From Nitrospira sp. (lineage in GTDB: Bacteria; Nitrospirota; Nitrospiria; Nitrospirales; Nitrospiraceae): 64,000 nt of DNA. A program made the position numbers and the translations under genes. The stretch spans positions 93,591 through 157,590 of the forward strand of contig SPAW01000004.1 of NCBI GenBank assembly GCA_005239465.1, in the 5' to 3' direction. Below are positions 17,400 to 26,618 of the stretch, piece by piece. Positions within the stretch are counted from its first letter, which is position 1, and every line of letters starts with the position of its first letter. Below the pieces are notes generated by a model that was given only the letters and a program-made list of their open reading frames with translations, was not told the DNA's origin and made no database searches.

Positions 17400-18467
17400 T
17401 TACCGGAGACCCACTTGTTCAATGAGCAGAAGCGTGGGCTCGCGCAGTTCGGCGAGTTTGGTCAGAGGGACCAAGGCCGCGCGAAAGCTCTTCCGCTCGA
17501 TGAGCGCGGGATCGGCTTTGACCTCCGGATGAAGCGGGTATTCCTTATCGAGATCGGCGAACATCTTCTGTCCGACCTGCGCCACGAGAAACTCGACGAG
17601 CAGCTTGGCGCTGTTGAGGCGGGGAGTGTGTTTGAGGACCCCAATGCCCGCGACGTTCATGATTGCGCCCATACCACCTTCTTGCTGATCCGGCATCAGT
17701 ACGGCGAGCGGAGCTGTCGGCTGCGTCGCAAGATGCCGATAGACGTAGTAGTGATTCACGATGCCCATTGCGACCTGGCCCTTGGCCACGGCGTCCACGA
17801 TTTGCGAGCTCTTCTGGTAAACCTGTGTGCCGGCATTGTCTCGAAGCCCCTCGAGAAACTTCTTGGTGCGATCATCGCCGATGGTCGCACGGACCACCGA
17901 GACGCCCGCTTGCAAGTACTCGCTGCCGGAGTTAGGGATGGCGATCTTGTCTTTCCATTTGGGGTCGGCCAGGTCGAGCAACGATTTGATCTGATCGGGC
18001 TTCACCATTGTTGTGTTGTAGACAATGATCCAAAAACGGCCGGATAAACCGACCCAGCTATTGTCCGAGGCACGGAACTGAGGAGGGATTGCCCGATCGA
18101 TTTCCCGCATATTCAACGGGCGAAGGAGCCCCGCTGCACGGGCCATCTCCAAGCTGCCGGCATCGTTGGTAATCAAGAGATCGGCTGGGCTGCGGGTTCC
18201 TTCCGCCTTCAGCCGGTTGACCAACTCGGTAGTGCCGGATGAGAGCAGGTCCACTTGAATGCCGGTCTTGGCGGTGAATGTATCGAAGACCGGCTTTATC
18301 AGCCGTTCGGCGCGTCCTGAATAGACAGTCAGCTTGTCAACAGCCGAAGCCGGTGTCGGCGTGATCAGCCATGCGAACGCGAGAAGGCACCCCAGGGCCA
18401 GGCCCATCCATGCGAGTCGCGACGCAAAGCCGGGCAAACGAAGGGAACGCCGAAAGAAGATGTGCAT
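17400..18467 (-). CDS. fbpA: Periplasmic ferric iron-binding protein FbpA
   Basis: A 355-residue extracellular solute-binding protein: signal peptide ending SAVDK, then KLTVYSGRAERL typical of the FbpA/AfuA/IdiA iron-binding family. The NHYYVYRH motif holds the adjacent Tyr pair that binds Fe(III). The start at 18467 was preferred over an upstream frame because it gives a clean signal peptide. A promoter and Fur-like site precede it, just after fur, so iron-dependent repression is expected. Confidence 0.92.
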   Translation of the reverse strand: MHIFFRRSLRLPGFASRLAWMGLALGCLLAFAWLITPTPASAVDKLTVYSGRAERLIKPVFDTFTAKTGIQVDLLSSGTTELVNRLKAEGTRSPADLLITNDAGSLEMARAAGLLRPLNMREIDRAIPPQFRASDNSWVGLSGRFWIIVYNTTMVKPDQIKSLLDLADPKWKDKIAIPNSGSEYLQAGVSVVRATIGDDRTKKFLEGLRDNAGTQVYQKSSQIVDAVAKGQVAMGIVNHYYVYRHLATQPTAPLAVLMPDQQEGGMGAIMNVAGIGVLKHTPRLNSAKLLVEFLVAQVGQKMFADLDKEYPLHPEVKADPALIERKSFRAALVPLTKLAELREPTLLLIEQVGLR

Positions 18468-18490
18468 AGACCGATTCTTTTCCGGGCTAT

Positions 18491-18543
18491 TGAAATTGAT
18501 AAATCGTCTCAAAAAGAATATCAAATAAAACGGCAGGGGTCAA
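18491..18543 (-). promoter_or_regulatory. Candidate fbpA promoter with overlapping Fur-like site
   Basis: On the minus strand TTGACC (18538-18543), a 17-base spacer and TATTCT (18515-18520) form a promoter overlapping the fur stop codon. Immediately downstream, tttgagacgatttatcaatt (about 18491-18512) resembles the Fur-like box at 11135-11160, sharing TTGAGA-CGATT. Eye-based call. Confidence 0.5.
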
Positions 18544-18971
18544 TGACGGCAGCGAGAACAGAGGCCGTAGAGTTCGAGGCGGTGAGTCTGGATCGTAAAG
18601 CCGTTGCGGGCGGCGACTTCTTCCTGGAGGCGCTCAATGTCGCAGTTTTCAAACTCCACGATCTTTCCGCAGTCGGTGCAAATAAGGTGGTCGTGATGGC
18701 CCTTGTGGGAGACATTGTCGTACTGGGTCTGGGTGCCGAAGTGCCGGGCCTGTGCCAGACCGGCTTCGCAAAAAAGATTGAGCGTGCGGTAAATCGTCGC
18801 CAATCCCAAATGCGGATCTTTTCGCGCAAGCTGGTGGTACATCTCTTCCGCCGTGATGTGTTCCTGCTTGAGAAAGGCATCGAGGATCAGTTCACGCTGT
18901 CGGGTAAACTTCAGCTGATGCTTTCCGAGATGCTCTTTCAGCCCCTCCATCTCTTTCGCATGCTTGGACAT
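18540..18971 (-). CDS. fur: Ferric uptake regulator family protein Fur
   Basis: A 143-residue Fur-family repressor: N-terminal winged helix with TRQRELILDAF and ATIYRTLNLF, then the metal-binding dimerisation domain with HKGHHDHLICTDCGK and a C-terminal CSRC, giving two CxxC zinc sites. The HHDH motif fits Fur/PerR rather than Zur or Nur, though the metal cannot be proven. Placed directly upstream of fbpABC, it is the likely regulator of the iron genes here. Confidence 0.9.
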   Translation of the reverse strand: MSKHAKEMEGLKEHLGKHQLKFTRQRELILDAFLKQEHITAEEMYHQLARKDPHLGLATIYRTLNLFCEAGLAQARHFGTQTQYDNVSHKGHHDHLICTDCGKIVEFENCDIERLQEEVAARNGFTIQTHRLELYGLCSRCRH

Positions 18972-19130
18972 CGTGGCCGGCCAGACCTCTAGTAGGAGAG
19001 GTTATTAAAGACGAAACCCGGTACATGGTCAAGGGGGTGCAGGCGAGGGCACGCCCGAGAGCAGGTTTGACGACAATTGTAGAGGCTGTCTATAGTGCAA
19101 CCATTGCCCGAATTGTCGGGGAGAGAGAGA

Positions 19131-19727
19131 ATGAGAAAGCCGAACCAGATTTCCGTCGATCGTGCTCTCTTGCTCTACGTGCTTTATTTGGTGGAACCGC
19201 ACGGTCTGCTGAGCGAGGTGAAGTTACAGCAGCTGTGTTTTCTCTGCGAGCTCCAAACGTTTGGGAAGGGATTCAAGGGGTTTCACTTCGAATTTTTCCG
19301 GTTCGCCTATGGAGCGTTCAGCAAAGATCTCGATAACGACCTCACGACCCTTCGCCGGAAAGAACGAATCGAGAATTACACATTATCTGATCAGGCGAGG
19401 GAAGAAGTAATTCCGTTGTTGCTGAAAGGGATCGAGGGGATGGAGACCAATAAGAAGGTCAAAGAGATCATCGACGCGGTTGTCACCACCTATGGGCCGC
19501 AGGACAGCGGTATGATTACCAATTCCGTCGAGGCGGTAGAACTGAGCACCCCGCAACAGCCCGAATTCAAGATTCCCATTCGGGATATTGTCTTCCACAC
19601 CACGCTACTCGTCCCTCACCGCATCGAGGTGCAGGCCGAGTTCACGCTTGCGCCCGCGATACTGGCGCAGCTCAATGCCGCGATGGGCTACGACAGCCAA
19701 GCGGCGCCGAGCATTCAAAGCTGGTAG
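19131..19727 (+). CDS. Panacea/SocA-like (YwgA-type) protein, unknown function
   Basis: A 198-residue protein. The first 110 residues (LLLYVLYLVEPHGLLSEVKL, then FLCELQTFGKGFKGFHFEFF) resemble the Panacea/SocA/YwgA 'phage-associated' domain often found as antitoxins or near mobile elements. The C-terminal 80 residues are unlike anything I recognise. Start at 19131 has GGGAGAGAGA upstream; no toxin-like gene is adjacent. It converges with the M32 peptidase gene, overlapping by 13 bases. Confidence 0.55.
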   Translation: MRKPNQISVDRALLLYVLYLVEPHGLLSEVKLQQLCFLCELQTFGKGFKGFHFEFFRFAYGAFSKDLDNDLTTLRRKERIENYTLSDQAREEVIPLLLKGIEGMETNKKVKEIIDAVVTTYGPQDSGMITNSVEAVELSTPQQPEFKIPIRDIVFHTTLLVPHRIEVQAEFTLAPAILAQLNAAMGYDSQAAPSIQSW

Positions 19728-21247
19728 ATCTCCCCGTATTTCTTTTCCACATAGGACAGAAACGGTTCAGGGCTCACGCTTGTGCCCGTCACTCGCTGCG
19801 CGAGATGGTCCGGCGTAAACATGCGCCCCCAGCGGTGGATCTTCTGTTCCAGCCACCGTCGTAGCACCATCATCTGCCCGGCCGCGATTTCATCCTCCAG
19901 ATGAGGGATTTCAAGTTTGGCTTGCTCGAAGAATTGTACGGAGTAGAGGTTGCCCAAGGTGTACGTGGGGAAGTAGCCGAAGGCCCCAAAGGACCAGTGG
20001 ACGTCCTGTAGCACGCCCTCCGCATCAGACTTGGGGACAATCCCGAGATACTCCTCCATCTTCTGATTCCAAATCGCGGGCAGGTCTTCGGGCTGAGTTT
20101 TGCCTTCTACGAGGGCCTGCTCGATCTCGAACCGCAGCATAATGTGGAGATTGTAGGTGAGCTCATCGGCTTCCACGCGGATCAACGACGGTTTCACGCA
20201 GTTGATGGCGGAGTAAAATTGCTCGACGTCTATGCCGCGCAACCGATGATGAAAAGTCTGCTGCAGAATCGGATAAAAGAAGCGCCAGAACGCGCGGGAG
20301 CGTCCGACACAATTTTCCCAGAGGCGCGATTGGCTTTCGTGAATGCCGAGCGAGACCGAATCGCCCAGCGGCGTGCCGAAATGCCGCTGATCGAGTCCCT
20401 GGTCGTAGAGCCCGTGGCCGCCTTCGTGGATGCAACTGAAGAGGCAGGACTGTAATTCATGCTCATGCACGCGGGTAGTCACACGTACATCGGTCGGATG
20501 AAACGAGGTGGTGAAGGGATGGGTCGAAAGATCCAGCCGACCACGCTCAAAATCATAGCCCATGGCAATCAGGACCAGCCGTCCGAATTCCAATTGCCGA
20601 GCCTGGTCGTACGAGTAGCGAAGGATGCTGTCATCGATCCGAACCGTGCTCTGGGTGATTCTCTTGAGCAGCGGGACGAGGCGGGCCTTCAGCTGGGCAA
20701 ACAGCGGGCGCAGGGTCGCGATCGTGGAGCCCGGTTCGTAGATGTCCAGCAACGCATCGTACGGCGACACTTTATAGCCGAGATACTGGGCTTCGTCGCG
20801 CTTGAGCGACAGCACGGTACGAAGGTTTGGGAGAAACATGGGAAACGTGTCTTGTTCTTTGGCCTCGGCCCAGACCTGCTGAGCGAGGGAACATTCGCGA
20901 CTTAGCTTGATCACGAAATCGGAAGGCAGTTTCTTGGCTCGACTGAAATCTCGCCAGACTTCTCGCAACAGTGATCGAGAAGGTTCATCCCACACATCCC
21001 CTGGCTGATCGAACGCCTGACCGGTGGCGGGATCGACCCATTGAGACAAGATGCTCTCGATGTCCGGGGATACCAATTTCTGGTGGGCCAATCCCTGGAG
21101 CACGGCGATTTGCTCCGCCCGCGCTTCTCCGCCGCCGGCCGGCATGTAGGTCTCCTGATCCCACGACAACACCGAGGCGGCGCTATTGATGCGTTGGATT
21201 TCCAGAAGTCTCGTCGTGAGGGGTTCCAACGTGGCGATCGTCTTCAA
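19715..21247 (-). CDS. Carboxypeptidase Taq, M32 family metallopeptidase
   Basis: A 510-residue M32 zinc carboxypeptidase, cytoplasmic, removing C-terminal residues from peptides. The HEGGH zinc motif followed by GLYDQG and, further on, the family's HESQSRLWENCVGRS segment are intact, and the length (about 500) is normal. Probably peptide turnover; no functional link to neighbours. Confidence 0.95.
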   Translation of the reverse strand: MKTIATLEPLTTRLLEIQRINSAASVLSWDQETYMPAGGGEARAEQIAVLQGLAHQKLVSPDIESILSQWVDPATGQAFDQPGDVWDEPSRSLLREVWRDFSRAKKLPSDFVIKLSRECSLAQQVWAEAKEQDTFPMFLPNLRTVLSLKRDEAQYLGYKVSPYDALLDIYEPGSTIATLRPLFAQLKARLVPLLKRITQSTVRIDDSILRYSYDQARQLEFGRLVLIAMGYDFERGRLDLSTHPFTTSFHPTDVRVTTRVHEHELQSCLFSCIHEGGHGLYDQGLDQRHFGTPLGDSVSLGIHESQSRLWENCVGRSRAFWRFFYPILQQTFHHRLRGIDVEQFYSAINCVKPSLIRVEADELTYNLHIMLRFEIEQALVEGKTQPEDLPAIWNQKMEEYLGIVPKSDAEGVLQDVHWSFGAFGYFPTYTLGNLYSVQFFEQAKLEIPHLEDEIAAGQMMVLRRWLEQKIHRWGRMFTPDHLAQRVTGTSVSPEPFLSYVEKKYGEIYQL

Positions 21248-21351
21248 GCGTGGTCTCCTCTCGGCTGTGCTAAGATCCGGCGTTCACGATCCGGCTGCCT
21301 CTGGCAGTGTACGCAACGAAGCCCGTGTTTTTCAAACCTTCGAAAGGACTC

Positions 21352-22053
21352 ATGATGAAGAAGCTTGTGCCTCCGGACATCGAAGCCTATGCCCAGGCCC
21401 ATTCCATGCCGGAATCTGAGGTCTGTCAGGCACTCAGGGAAGAGACCCAGCGGACCATGGAGTATGCCCAGATGCTGGTAGGCCCCTTGGAAGGGGCCTT
21501 TCTCAAGATGATGGCGCAGCTTGTCGGGGCCAAGCGGGTGCTCGAAATCGGTATGTTTACGGGCTACAGCGCCCTCTGCTTTGCCGAAGCGATATCGGAC
21601 GATGGGGTGGTGGTCACCTGCGAAGTCGATGAGGAGTCGGCGGCAGTGGCCCGGCGGTTTTTCGCGCAGTCGCTTCATGGCAAGAAAATCTCAATACGCA
21701 TAGGGCCGGCGCTGGACACGATGCGAGGGCTTACCGGTCCATTCGATGTGATCTTTATTGATGCAGATAAGGTCAATTACCTGAATTACTACCAGCGCGC
21801 GCTCGACTTGCTCTCTCCGCACGGCGTGATCTTGATCGACAATGTGTTGTGGGACGGCGATGTGATGAAACAGCCGCCGCCAGATGAAAAGACAGCCGCC
21901 ATTCAGGAATTGAATCGCACGGTGGCGGCTGATCCTCGTGTGACCTCCGTGCTGGTTACGATTCGCGACGGGGTGCTGGTAGTCAGGCGAAAGCCAGGAG
22001 GAGGTTTAGGAGAAGCAAAATCACAAGAAAAAGCATCCTCTGCTCGACCTTGA
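21352..22053 (+). CDS. SAM-dependent O-methyltransferase (CCoAMT-like)
   Basis: A 233-residue Rossmann methyltransferase of the catechol/caffeoyl-CoA type: VLEIGMFTGYSAL (SAM site), FDVIFIDADKVNY and VILIDNVLWDGDV (metal-binding Asp residues) are typical. The natural substrate is unknown. ATG at 21352 has GAAAGGA upstream; the tail beyond about residue 215 is low-complexity and Lys/Ser-rich. Confidence 0.85.
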   Translation: MMKKLVPPDIEAYAQAHSMPESEVCQALREETQRTMEYAQMLVGPLEGAFLKMMAQLVGAKRVLEIGMFTGYSALCFAEAISDDGVVVTCEVDEESAAVARRFFAQSLHGKKISIRIGPALDTMRGLTGPFDVIFIDADKVNYLNYYQRALDLLSPHGVILIDNVLWDGDVMKQPPPDEKTAAIQELNRTVAADPRVTSVLVTIRDGVLVVRRKPGGGLGEAKSQEKASSARP

Positions 22054-22066
22054 CCTCAGCCTTAAC

Positions 22067-22456
22067 CTAGGCCTTCACATCCGCTTCCCACGACACAATC
22101 GCAGGGCACCATTGCCAGATGCCGAGGCTGATGATGCGGGTGAGTCCGGCAGGGATGCAGCCGGTGCGGTTGACCTCTACGTGCCGGTTGATTAATTTGC
22201 TCGGCTCGCCGCAGCGCTTCAGATAATCATCAGCCTTGATGTCGTGCAGATTCCAGTGGGGCACGAAGAATGCGACGAATGGGATGGGCAGCACCGCCAG
22301 CGAGGAGTCGTCGACGCCTTCGGAGCCTGAGCAATGGGCGCCGGTTTGCGCGTGCTTCACGTCGTCGTGAATCAGAGCTTTGGTGCAGCCGCACAGGAGT
22401 AGCAGCAACATCAGCAGGAGAGACAAGCATCCCCGGACGCCTGGGTTCTGGCACAT
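22067..22456 (-). CDS. Small lipoprotein, unknown function
   Basis: A 129-residue protein with a Leu-rich signal sequence ending in LLLLCGC, a lipobox. The mature part has four further Cys, and its end (ISLGIWQWCPAIVSWE) is weakly similar to small Bor-like lipoproteins. Convergent with the methyltransferase gene. Function unknown. Confidence 0.6.
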   Translation of the reverse strand: MCQNPGVRGCLSLLLMLLLLLCGCTKALIHDDVKHAQTGAHCSGSEGVDDSSLAVLPIPFVAFFVPHWNLHDIKADDYLKRCGEPSKLINRHVEVNRTGCIPAGLTRIISLGIWQWCPAIVSWEADVKA

Positions 22457-22583
22457 ACGATATCCTCCTTATCATCGGCCTCACGAATGAGACGGAGGCT
22501 ACTGACAAACGTAAACGCAGTCAAGTGGCCGCGGGTGACCGCGGAATACTCCTTGACGGCGGGCAAGAACAACGGTATCTCCC

Positions 22584-23414
22584 ATGGGCATGACACATCC
22601 ATCCACGACACTGGCCTACGGGTCGGTCGTTCTCGCCGCGGTACTCTGGGGTGGCTCGATTGTGGCGCAGAAGATGGCACTCGGGTCTTTCTCCGCTGTC
22701 GAAGCGTCTGTCCTGCGTGATACCGGCGGGTTGGCGATCCTCCTGGCGACCTGGTGGTGGCAGGAAGGCGGTGTAATCAAGCTGACCAAGCCGGATGTCC
22801 GCATGCTGGGCCTGCTCGGGCTTGGCGTGTTGGGTAACCATCTGCTGATTTTGATGGGTCTGAGGTATGTGAGTGGGGCCGTGGGTGGAGTGATCATCGG
22901 ATCGAGTCCCGTCGTGACCGCGCTGCTCTCGGCAATGCTGATTCGCGACGTTCCGCTAAGCGCTGTGTGGGCAGGAGCGCTTCTCTCCTTTGCGGGTGTC
23001 GGACTGGTGTCAGTGGCAGGATTTCAAGCGGCCGGCGAACAGCCGCTACTGGGGAGCACGCTCGTGTTCCTGGGCGTGGTGAGTTGGGCCCTCTACAGCA
23101 TCGGAAGCCGCACCATCATGGAGCGGGTCTCGGCGCTGACCGTCAACTGGACCACGCTGTTGGTCGCGACGGTCTTGCAGATTCCACTCCTCTGGACCGA
23201 TCGGAAGATGATAGATGCGGGTGTCGCGACGGTGACCACGCCTGATTGGCTTGCGCTGGCCTCGGTTTTGGGGAATCTCACACCTGTCGCGGCCGTCGGG
23301 CTGTCCGCGCTCATCCTAAAAGAATCGGTCGGCCTGATAGAAGTTATCGGCATCGGCCTCATCCTGGCCGGTGTATGGGTGGTTGATCGGCAAACGTCCC
23401 GGCTCACCATCTAG
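22584..23414 (+). CDS. EamA (DMT superfamily) transporter
   Basis: A 276-residue inner-membrane protein with about ten transmembrane helices in two EamA repeats (the second starting near residue 150, GVVSWALYSIGSRTIM). These transporters export or import small metabolites; the substrate cannot be read from the sequence. The start at 22584 is a little upstream of the likely first helix. Confidence 0.85.
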   Translation: MGMTHPSTTLAYGSVVLAAVLWGGSIVAQKMALGSFSAVEASVLRDTGGLAILLATWWWQEGGVIKLTKPDVRMLGLLGLGVLGNHLLILMGLRYVSGAVGGVIIGSSPVVTALLSAMLIRDVPLSAVWAGALLSFAGVGLVSVAGFQAAGEQPLLGSTLVFLGVVSWALYSIGSRTIMERVSALTVNWTTLLVATVLQIPLLWTDRKMIDAGVATVTTPDWLALASVLGNLTPVAAVGLSALILKESVGLIEVIGIGLILAGVWVVDRQTSRLTI

Positions 23415-23801
23415 CCGCCAGGGTCGTTCACAATACCCGTGAAGCGTGAATCGTGAAGCGTATTTCGTATCTCGTTTCAGATCAGACCCACCGAAGGGAC
23501 GAACGACGAGATACGAGATACGAGCGACGAGTTAGGACGACGCTTCACGGTTCGACCTTTCGACAGGCTCAAGGCCCTGAGCCAAGTCGAAGGGCAGGCT
23601 CACCGTCCCGAGTCCAATCGAGGGACGAACGACGAACGAAGAGGACGGCCATTTTGAACAGCTGTAAGATCTTCTCTGGTCATCTACGAGTGTGTGTGTT
23701 GGAGAAGCCCGCTGGTCGTAGGTCATTTTTTAATAAACTGCTAGGTGTCCGTCTTGTCCTGCGGTATTCTGGGTTTCGATCAGAGTCACAGAGGAACTCC
23801 T
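23415..23801. repeat. Intergenic palindromic repeats upstream of the bactofilin gene
   Basis: This 387-bp gap contains two repeat types: cgtgaagcgtgaatcgtgaagcg with inverted partners of the form cgagatacgagatacg (23440-23530), and a near-perfect palindrome at 23556-23594 built on ctttcgacaggctca and tgagccaagtcgaag. The first recurs upstream of ahcY (about 36990-37018). They look like REP-type elements. No gene seen. Confidence 0.6.
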
Positions 23802-24245
23802 ATGAAAAAGACCGGGTACATGGATGACGGCAATATTACCCTGCTCGCCAAAGGTGTCGAGTTGAAGGGCGAGATCAAGGTCGAAGGCACGGTGCGGATC
23901 GATGGTCGGATGGAAGGCGATGTGCACACCAAGGGCGAAGTCATTGTCGGCGAAGACGGAGTCGTCAAAGGGGCGATTTATGCCGGTACTCTCATCAGCA
24001 GCGGACGCATCAAGGCCACGGTGACGGCGACTGAACGGGTGCAGCTGCTCAAGACGGCGATTCTGATCGGCGAAGTGCATTGCCCCGTCATGTTGATGGA
24101 GGAGGGGGCCAAATTTCAGGGCGTGAGCGACATGGGCGTCACGGCCTGGCCCGAAGAAGTGCCCCGATTACCCGGCAACGTTCGCGACATGAACGCGCAT
24201 CGCGGGAAAGCCGTCGCGTTGATCGGGAAAGAGCCTGACCTGTAA
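23802..24245 (+). CDS. Bactofilin (polymer-forming cytoskeletal protein)
   Basis: A 147-residue bactofilin: a central right-handed beta-helix of repeated hydrophobic hexads (GEIKVEGTVRIDGRMEGDV, then VVKGAIYAGTL) between short disordered ends. Bactofilins self-assemble without nucleotide into filaments used in cell shape, polarity or envelope work. The start at 23802 has GAGGAA upstream. Confidence 0.93.
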   Translation: MKKTGYMDDGNITLLAKGVELKGEIKVEGTVRIDGRMEGDVHTKGEVIVGEDGVVKGAIYAGTLISSGRIKATVTATERVQLLKTAILIGEVHCPVMLMEEGAKFQGVSDMGVTAWPEEVPRLPGNVRDMNAHRGKAVALIGKEPDL

Positions 24246-24385
24246 ACGTGATGTCTTCTCTTGGCACCTGTGCCGTTCCGGCATTCTTCGCGCTCTTTCT
24301 TATCCCTGCCAGGCGTTCATGCCGGTGACAGGCGCCGTCGGATCTGCTATCAACAAGCTACCTCTTCACGTACGTCTACGACTCC

Positions 24386-25480
24386 ATGACTCGACAGCAG
24401 ATTTTCTCCATCGTGTTTTTCGCCCTTCTGGTTCTGCTGCTCTACCAGATCGGACTCATGTTCCAGCCCTTCTTGTTCCCAGCCCTGTGGGCAGGGCTAT
24501 TGGCCCACTGGGCTCTCCCGCTGCATCTCCGGCTCACGAAACTGTTCGGCGGGAACGAGACGCTCTCTGCGGCCACGCTCACAGTTGGAGCGTTGGGCAT
24601 GGTCGTCGTGCCGTTGGTCGTCATGGGGGTGATGCTGGTACGGGAAGCCGGAGCGGCGGAACAGGCGATCCGAACATGGATCGCCGCCGGCGGGCTTCAA
24701 CAGCTGCCGGATCAATTGGCGACGATCCCGCTCATCGGAGGTTGGTTGCGAACGGTGGTCTCCAGTACCAACATGCACCAGCTTTCAATGGAGCAGTCGG
24801 TGGTGGCGGGGGCCAAAGGGCTGAGTCAGTTTCTGGTCGGCCAGATGGGTGATCTGCTGAAGAACGCGTTTATCCTGGTGACGGATTTCTTCATTATGCT
24901 GCTCGTGCTGTTTTTCCTCTTTAAGGACGGCCGGCGGTGGCTCGCAGCCTTATACGAGCTGATTCCGATGGATGAGTCTCACAAGCACAAGATCGTGACC
25001 CGGTTGGATCAAACGATTCGGGCAGTGGTGAAGGGAATGCTGGTGACGGCGATCGTCCAGGGTGTGCTGGCGGGGCTGGCCTATCTTGTGCTCGGCGTGC
25101 CGTTTCCGATGGTGCTCACGGCGCTGACGACTATTCTGGCGCCGATTCCGTTTGGCGGGACGGCGTTGGTGTGGGGGCCGGTGGTGCTCTATCTGTTCTG
25201 GGTCGGTCCGGTCGGAAAGGCGATCGTGATGTTGGCCTGGGGGATCGGTGTCATATCCATGGTCGATCAAATTCTTCGGCCTTGGCTGATCGGCCAAGAC
25301 GTGCAGATTCCCGTGCTGCTGCTCGTGCTGAGCGTGTTGGGCGGGCTGGCGCTCTATGGGTTCCTCGGGCTCTTCGTCGGGCCCATTCTGGTCAGTCTCT
25401 TGATGACGGCTGTACAGATCTACCGCGAGGAATACCACACTGTTTCAAATCAAGCCGAGAACTCTCCGGCTCCTTCCTGA
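24386..25480 (+). CDS. AI-2E family transporter (PerM-like)
   Basis: A 364-residue membrane protein of the AI-2E/PerM family: about eight helices, with the large extracytoplasmic loop after helix 3 and the conserved APIPFGGTALVWGP region near residue 250. Members export diverse compounds or act as Na+/H+ antiporters; the substrate is not readable here. Confidence 0.9.
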   Translation: MTRQQIFSIVFFALLVLLLYQIGLMFQPFLFPALWAGLLAHWALPLHLRLTKLFGGNETLSAATLTVGALGMVVVPLVVMGVMLVREAGAAEQAIRTWIAAGGLQQLPDQLATIPLIGGWLRTVVSSTNMHQLSMEQSVVAGAKGLSQFLVGQMGDLLKNAFILVTDFFIMLLVLFFLFKDGRRWLAALYELIPMDESHKHKIVTRLDQTIRAVVKGMLVTAIVQGVLAGLAYLVLGVPFPMVLTALTTILAPIPFGGTALVWGPVVLYLFWVGPVGKAIVMLAWGIGVISMVDQILRPWLIGQDVQIPVLLLVLSVLGGLALYGFLGLFVGPILVSLLMTAVQIYREEYHTVSNQAENSPAPS

Positions 25481-25495
25481 TTCCTTCCAGCGTCT

Positions 25496-25702
25496 TCACC
25501 CTGGGTTTCCAATCAGATCGGCGACGCGCTCGTAGACCGGGACATTGAGTTCACGGGCTCATTGGAGGCCCGGGGCGGTCGGATTTTGATCGGCGATGCC
25601 GACGATCTCAATCGTGCGAATCTGGTGGAGCAGGTCGAGCAGCGCGGTGCCGCCATGGCCCGCGCCGAGGATCGCCACCTTCGTTGGGAGTTGGGATGCC
25701 AT
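25496..25702 (-). pseudogene. Broken Rossmann-fold gene (start of a NAD-binding/kinase-type protein)
   Basis: The frame from 25702 begins with a dinucleotide-binding motif (KVAILGAGHGGTALL, then IEIVGIADQNPTAPG) like the N-terminal domain attached to some bacterial sensor kinases. It meets an in-frame TGA at 25559-25561, but the same frame continues with plausible sequence (ARELNVPVYERVADLIG) until a second stop at 25496. Both the nonsense codon and the loss of everything after about 67 codons mark it as a relic. It lies beside a receiver-domain gene, perhaps its former partner. Confidence 0.7.
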
Positions 25703-25800
25703 GGGCCCAATCCTTTCCCGACCGGACCGGCGATCGGCTACAGCAGGTGGGGGAGAGGAAGGGACGCTCTTCCCCTCCGATGTCGTCGGGTTCGAGATCA

Positions 25801-26235
25801 TCACAGATGGGCCAATTCACGCTGTTCCATCGCGCGAGCTACGGAGGCCTTCAGCTTTTCGCCTTCGACCGGTTTCACCAGGTAATCGACCACACCCTGC
25901 CGCAGGAGAGACGTGGCCATGTCGGTATCCGGGAATCCGGTCAGGACGATCAAAGGCACGCGTGGATAATTCTGGCGGAAGTAGGCAATCGCTTCAATAC
26001 CGTTCACTTTCGGCATCCGAATGTCGCACACGATGACATCGAGCAGGAGACGATTCTCGCCGGTGTTGATCGTCTCGATGGCCTTTCCCCCATTCTCGGC
26101 TTCAAGGACATCGTACCCGGCCTTTTGAAGCGTCATCCGGACGACCTTGCGGATGTCCGGCTCGTCGTCCACGACGAGCACGCGACCATTGCAGCTTTCA
26201 CCTCCGACAAAGAATCCTGATTTGAACTCGCTCAT
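25801..26235 (-). CDS. Single-domain response regulator (CheY-like receiver)
   Basis: A 144-residue receiver protein: acidic pair in VVDDEPD, phosphoacceptor Asp in VIVCDIRMP, Thr in VLTGFPD and Lys in LVKPVEG; no output domain. The start at 26235 has AAGGAGGT 8 bases upstream; an upstream frame adding a His-rich stretch was rejected. The adjacent broken gene may be the remains of its cognate kinase. Confidence 0.9.
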   Translation of the reverse strand: MSEFKSGFFVGGESCNGRVLVVDDEPDIRKVVRMTLQKAGYDVLEAENGGKAIETINTGENRLLLDVIVCDIRMPKVNGIEAIAYFRQNYPRVPLIVLTGFPDTDMATSLLRQGVVDYLVKPVEGEKLKASVARAMEQRELAHL

Positions 26236-26618
26236 GATGACCTCCTTGATGAAGGGCGGCGGATGATGGTGGTGATGTTCATGTGTCGTCTGCATTGAGG
26301 GAACCGCAAGGCTTATGCCGGAGCGTTACGGAGGCGCATGTGATTCCATTTCATTAGATTGGTAATTCAGCATGTCACGCAGCCTCAGCATGCTGGCTCA
26401 AAGGAACCACCAGGTGGTGAAATCCACCAGCCTGCGATGCGCCGAGAGGGACTCGATGCGCATGGCGATGGTGAGGAGGACGATAGAAGCAGTGACCCAG
26501 CCCGGATGCGAAGCGATTCATAGAAAGAGCCGGCATGGTGGGAGCATGGAGATGGAGCGCATTGCCTTTCCGAGACGATTTCGGCTAGGGTATTCACTGG
26601 CAAGGGTAGAGAGGGTAT
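26236..26618. other. Intergenic region between response regulator and bolA
   Basis: The 383-bp gap should hold the divergent promoters. A small hairpin (ccaccaggtgg, near 26407) was seen; no gene or clear regulatory site was recognised. Confidence 0.4.

Noticed and set aside
25559-25561. TGA as a selenocysteine codon
   Set aside because: No selenoprotein family fits, the frame stops again 20 codons later, and nothing resembling a SECIS hairpin was seen.
26236-26295. His-rich start (HEHHHHH) of the response regulator, possibly metal-sensing
   Set aside because: The ATG at 26235 has a full AAGGAGGT ribosome site; the upstream ATG has none.
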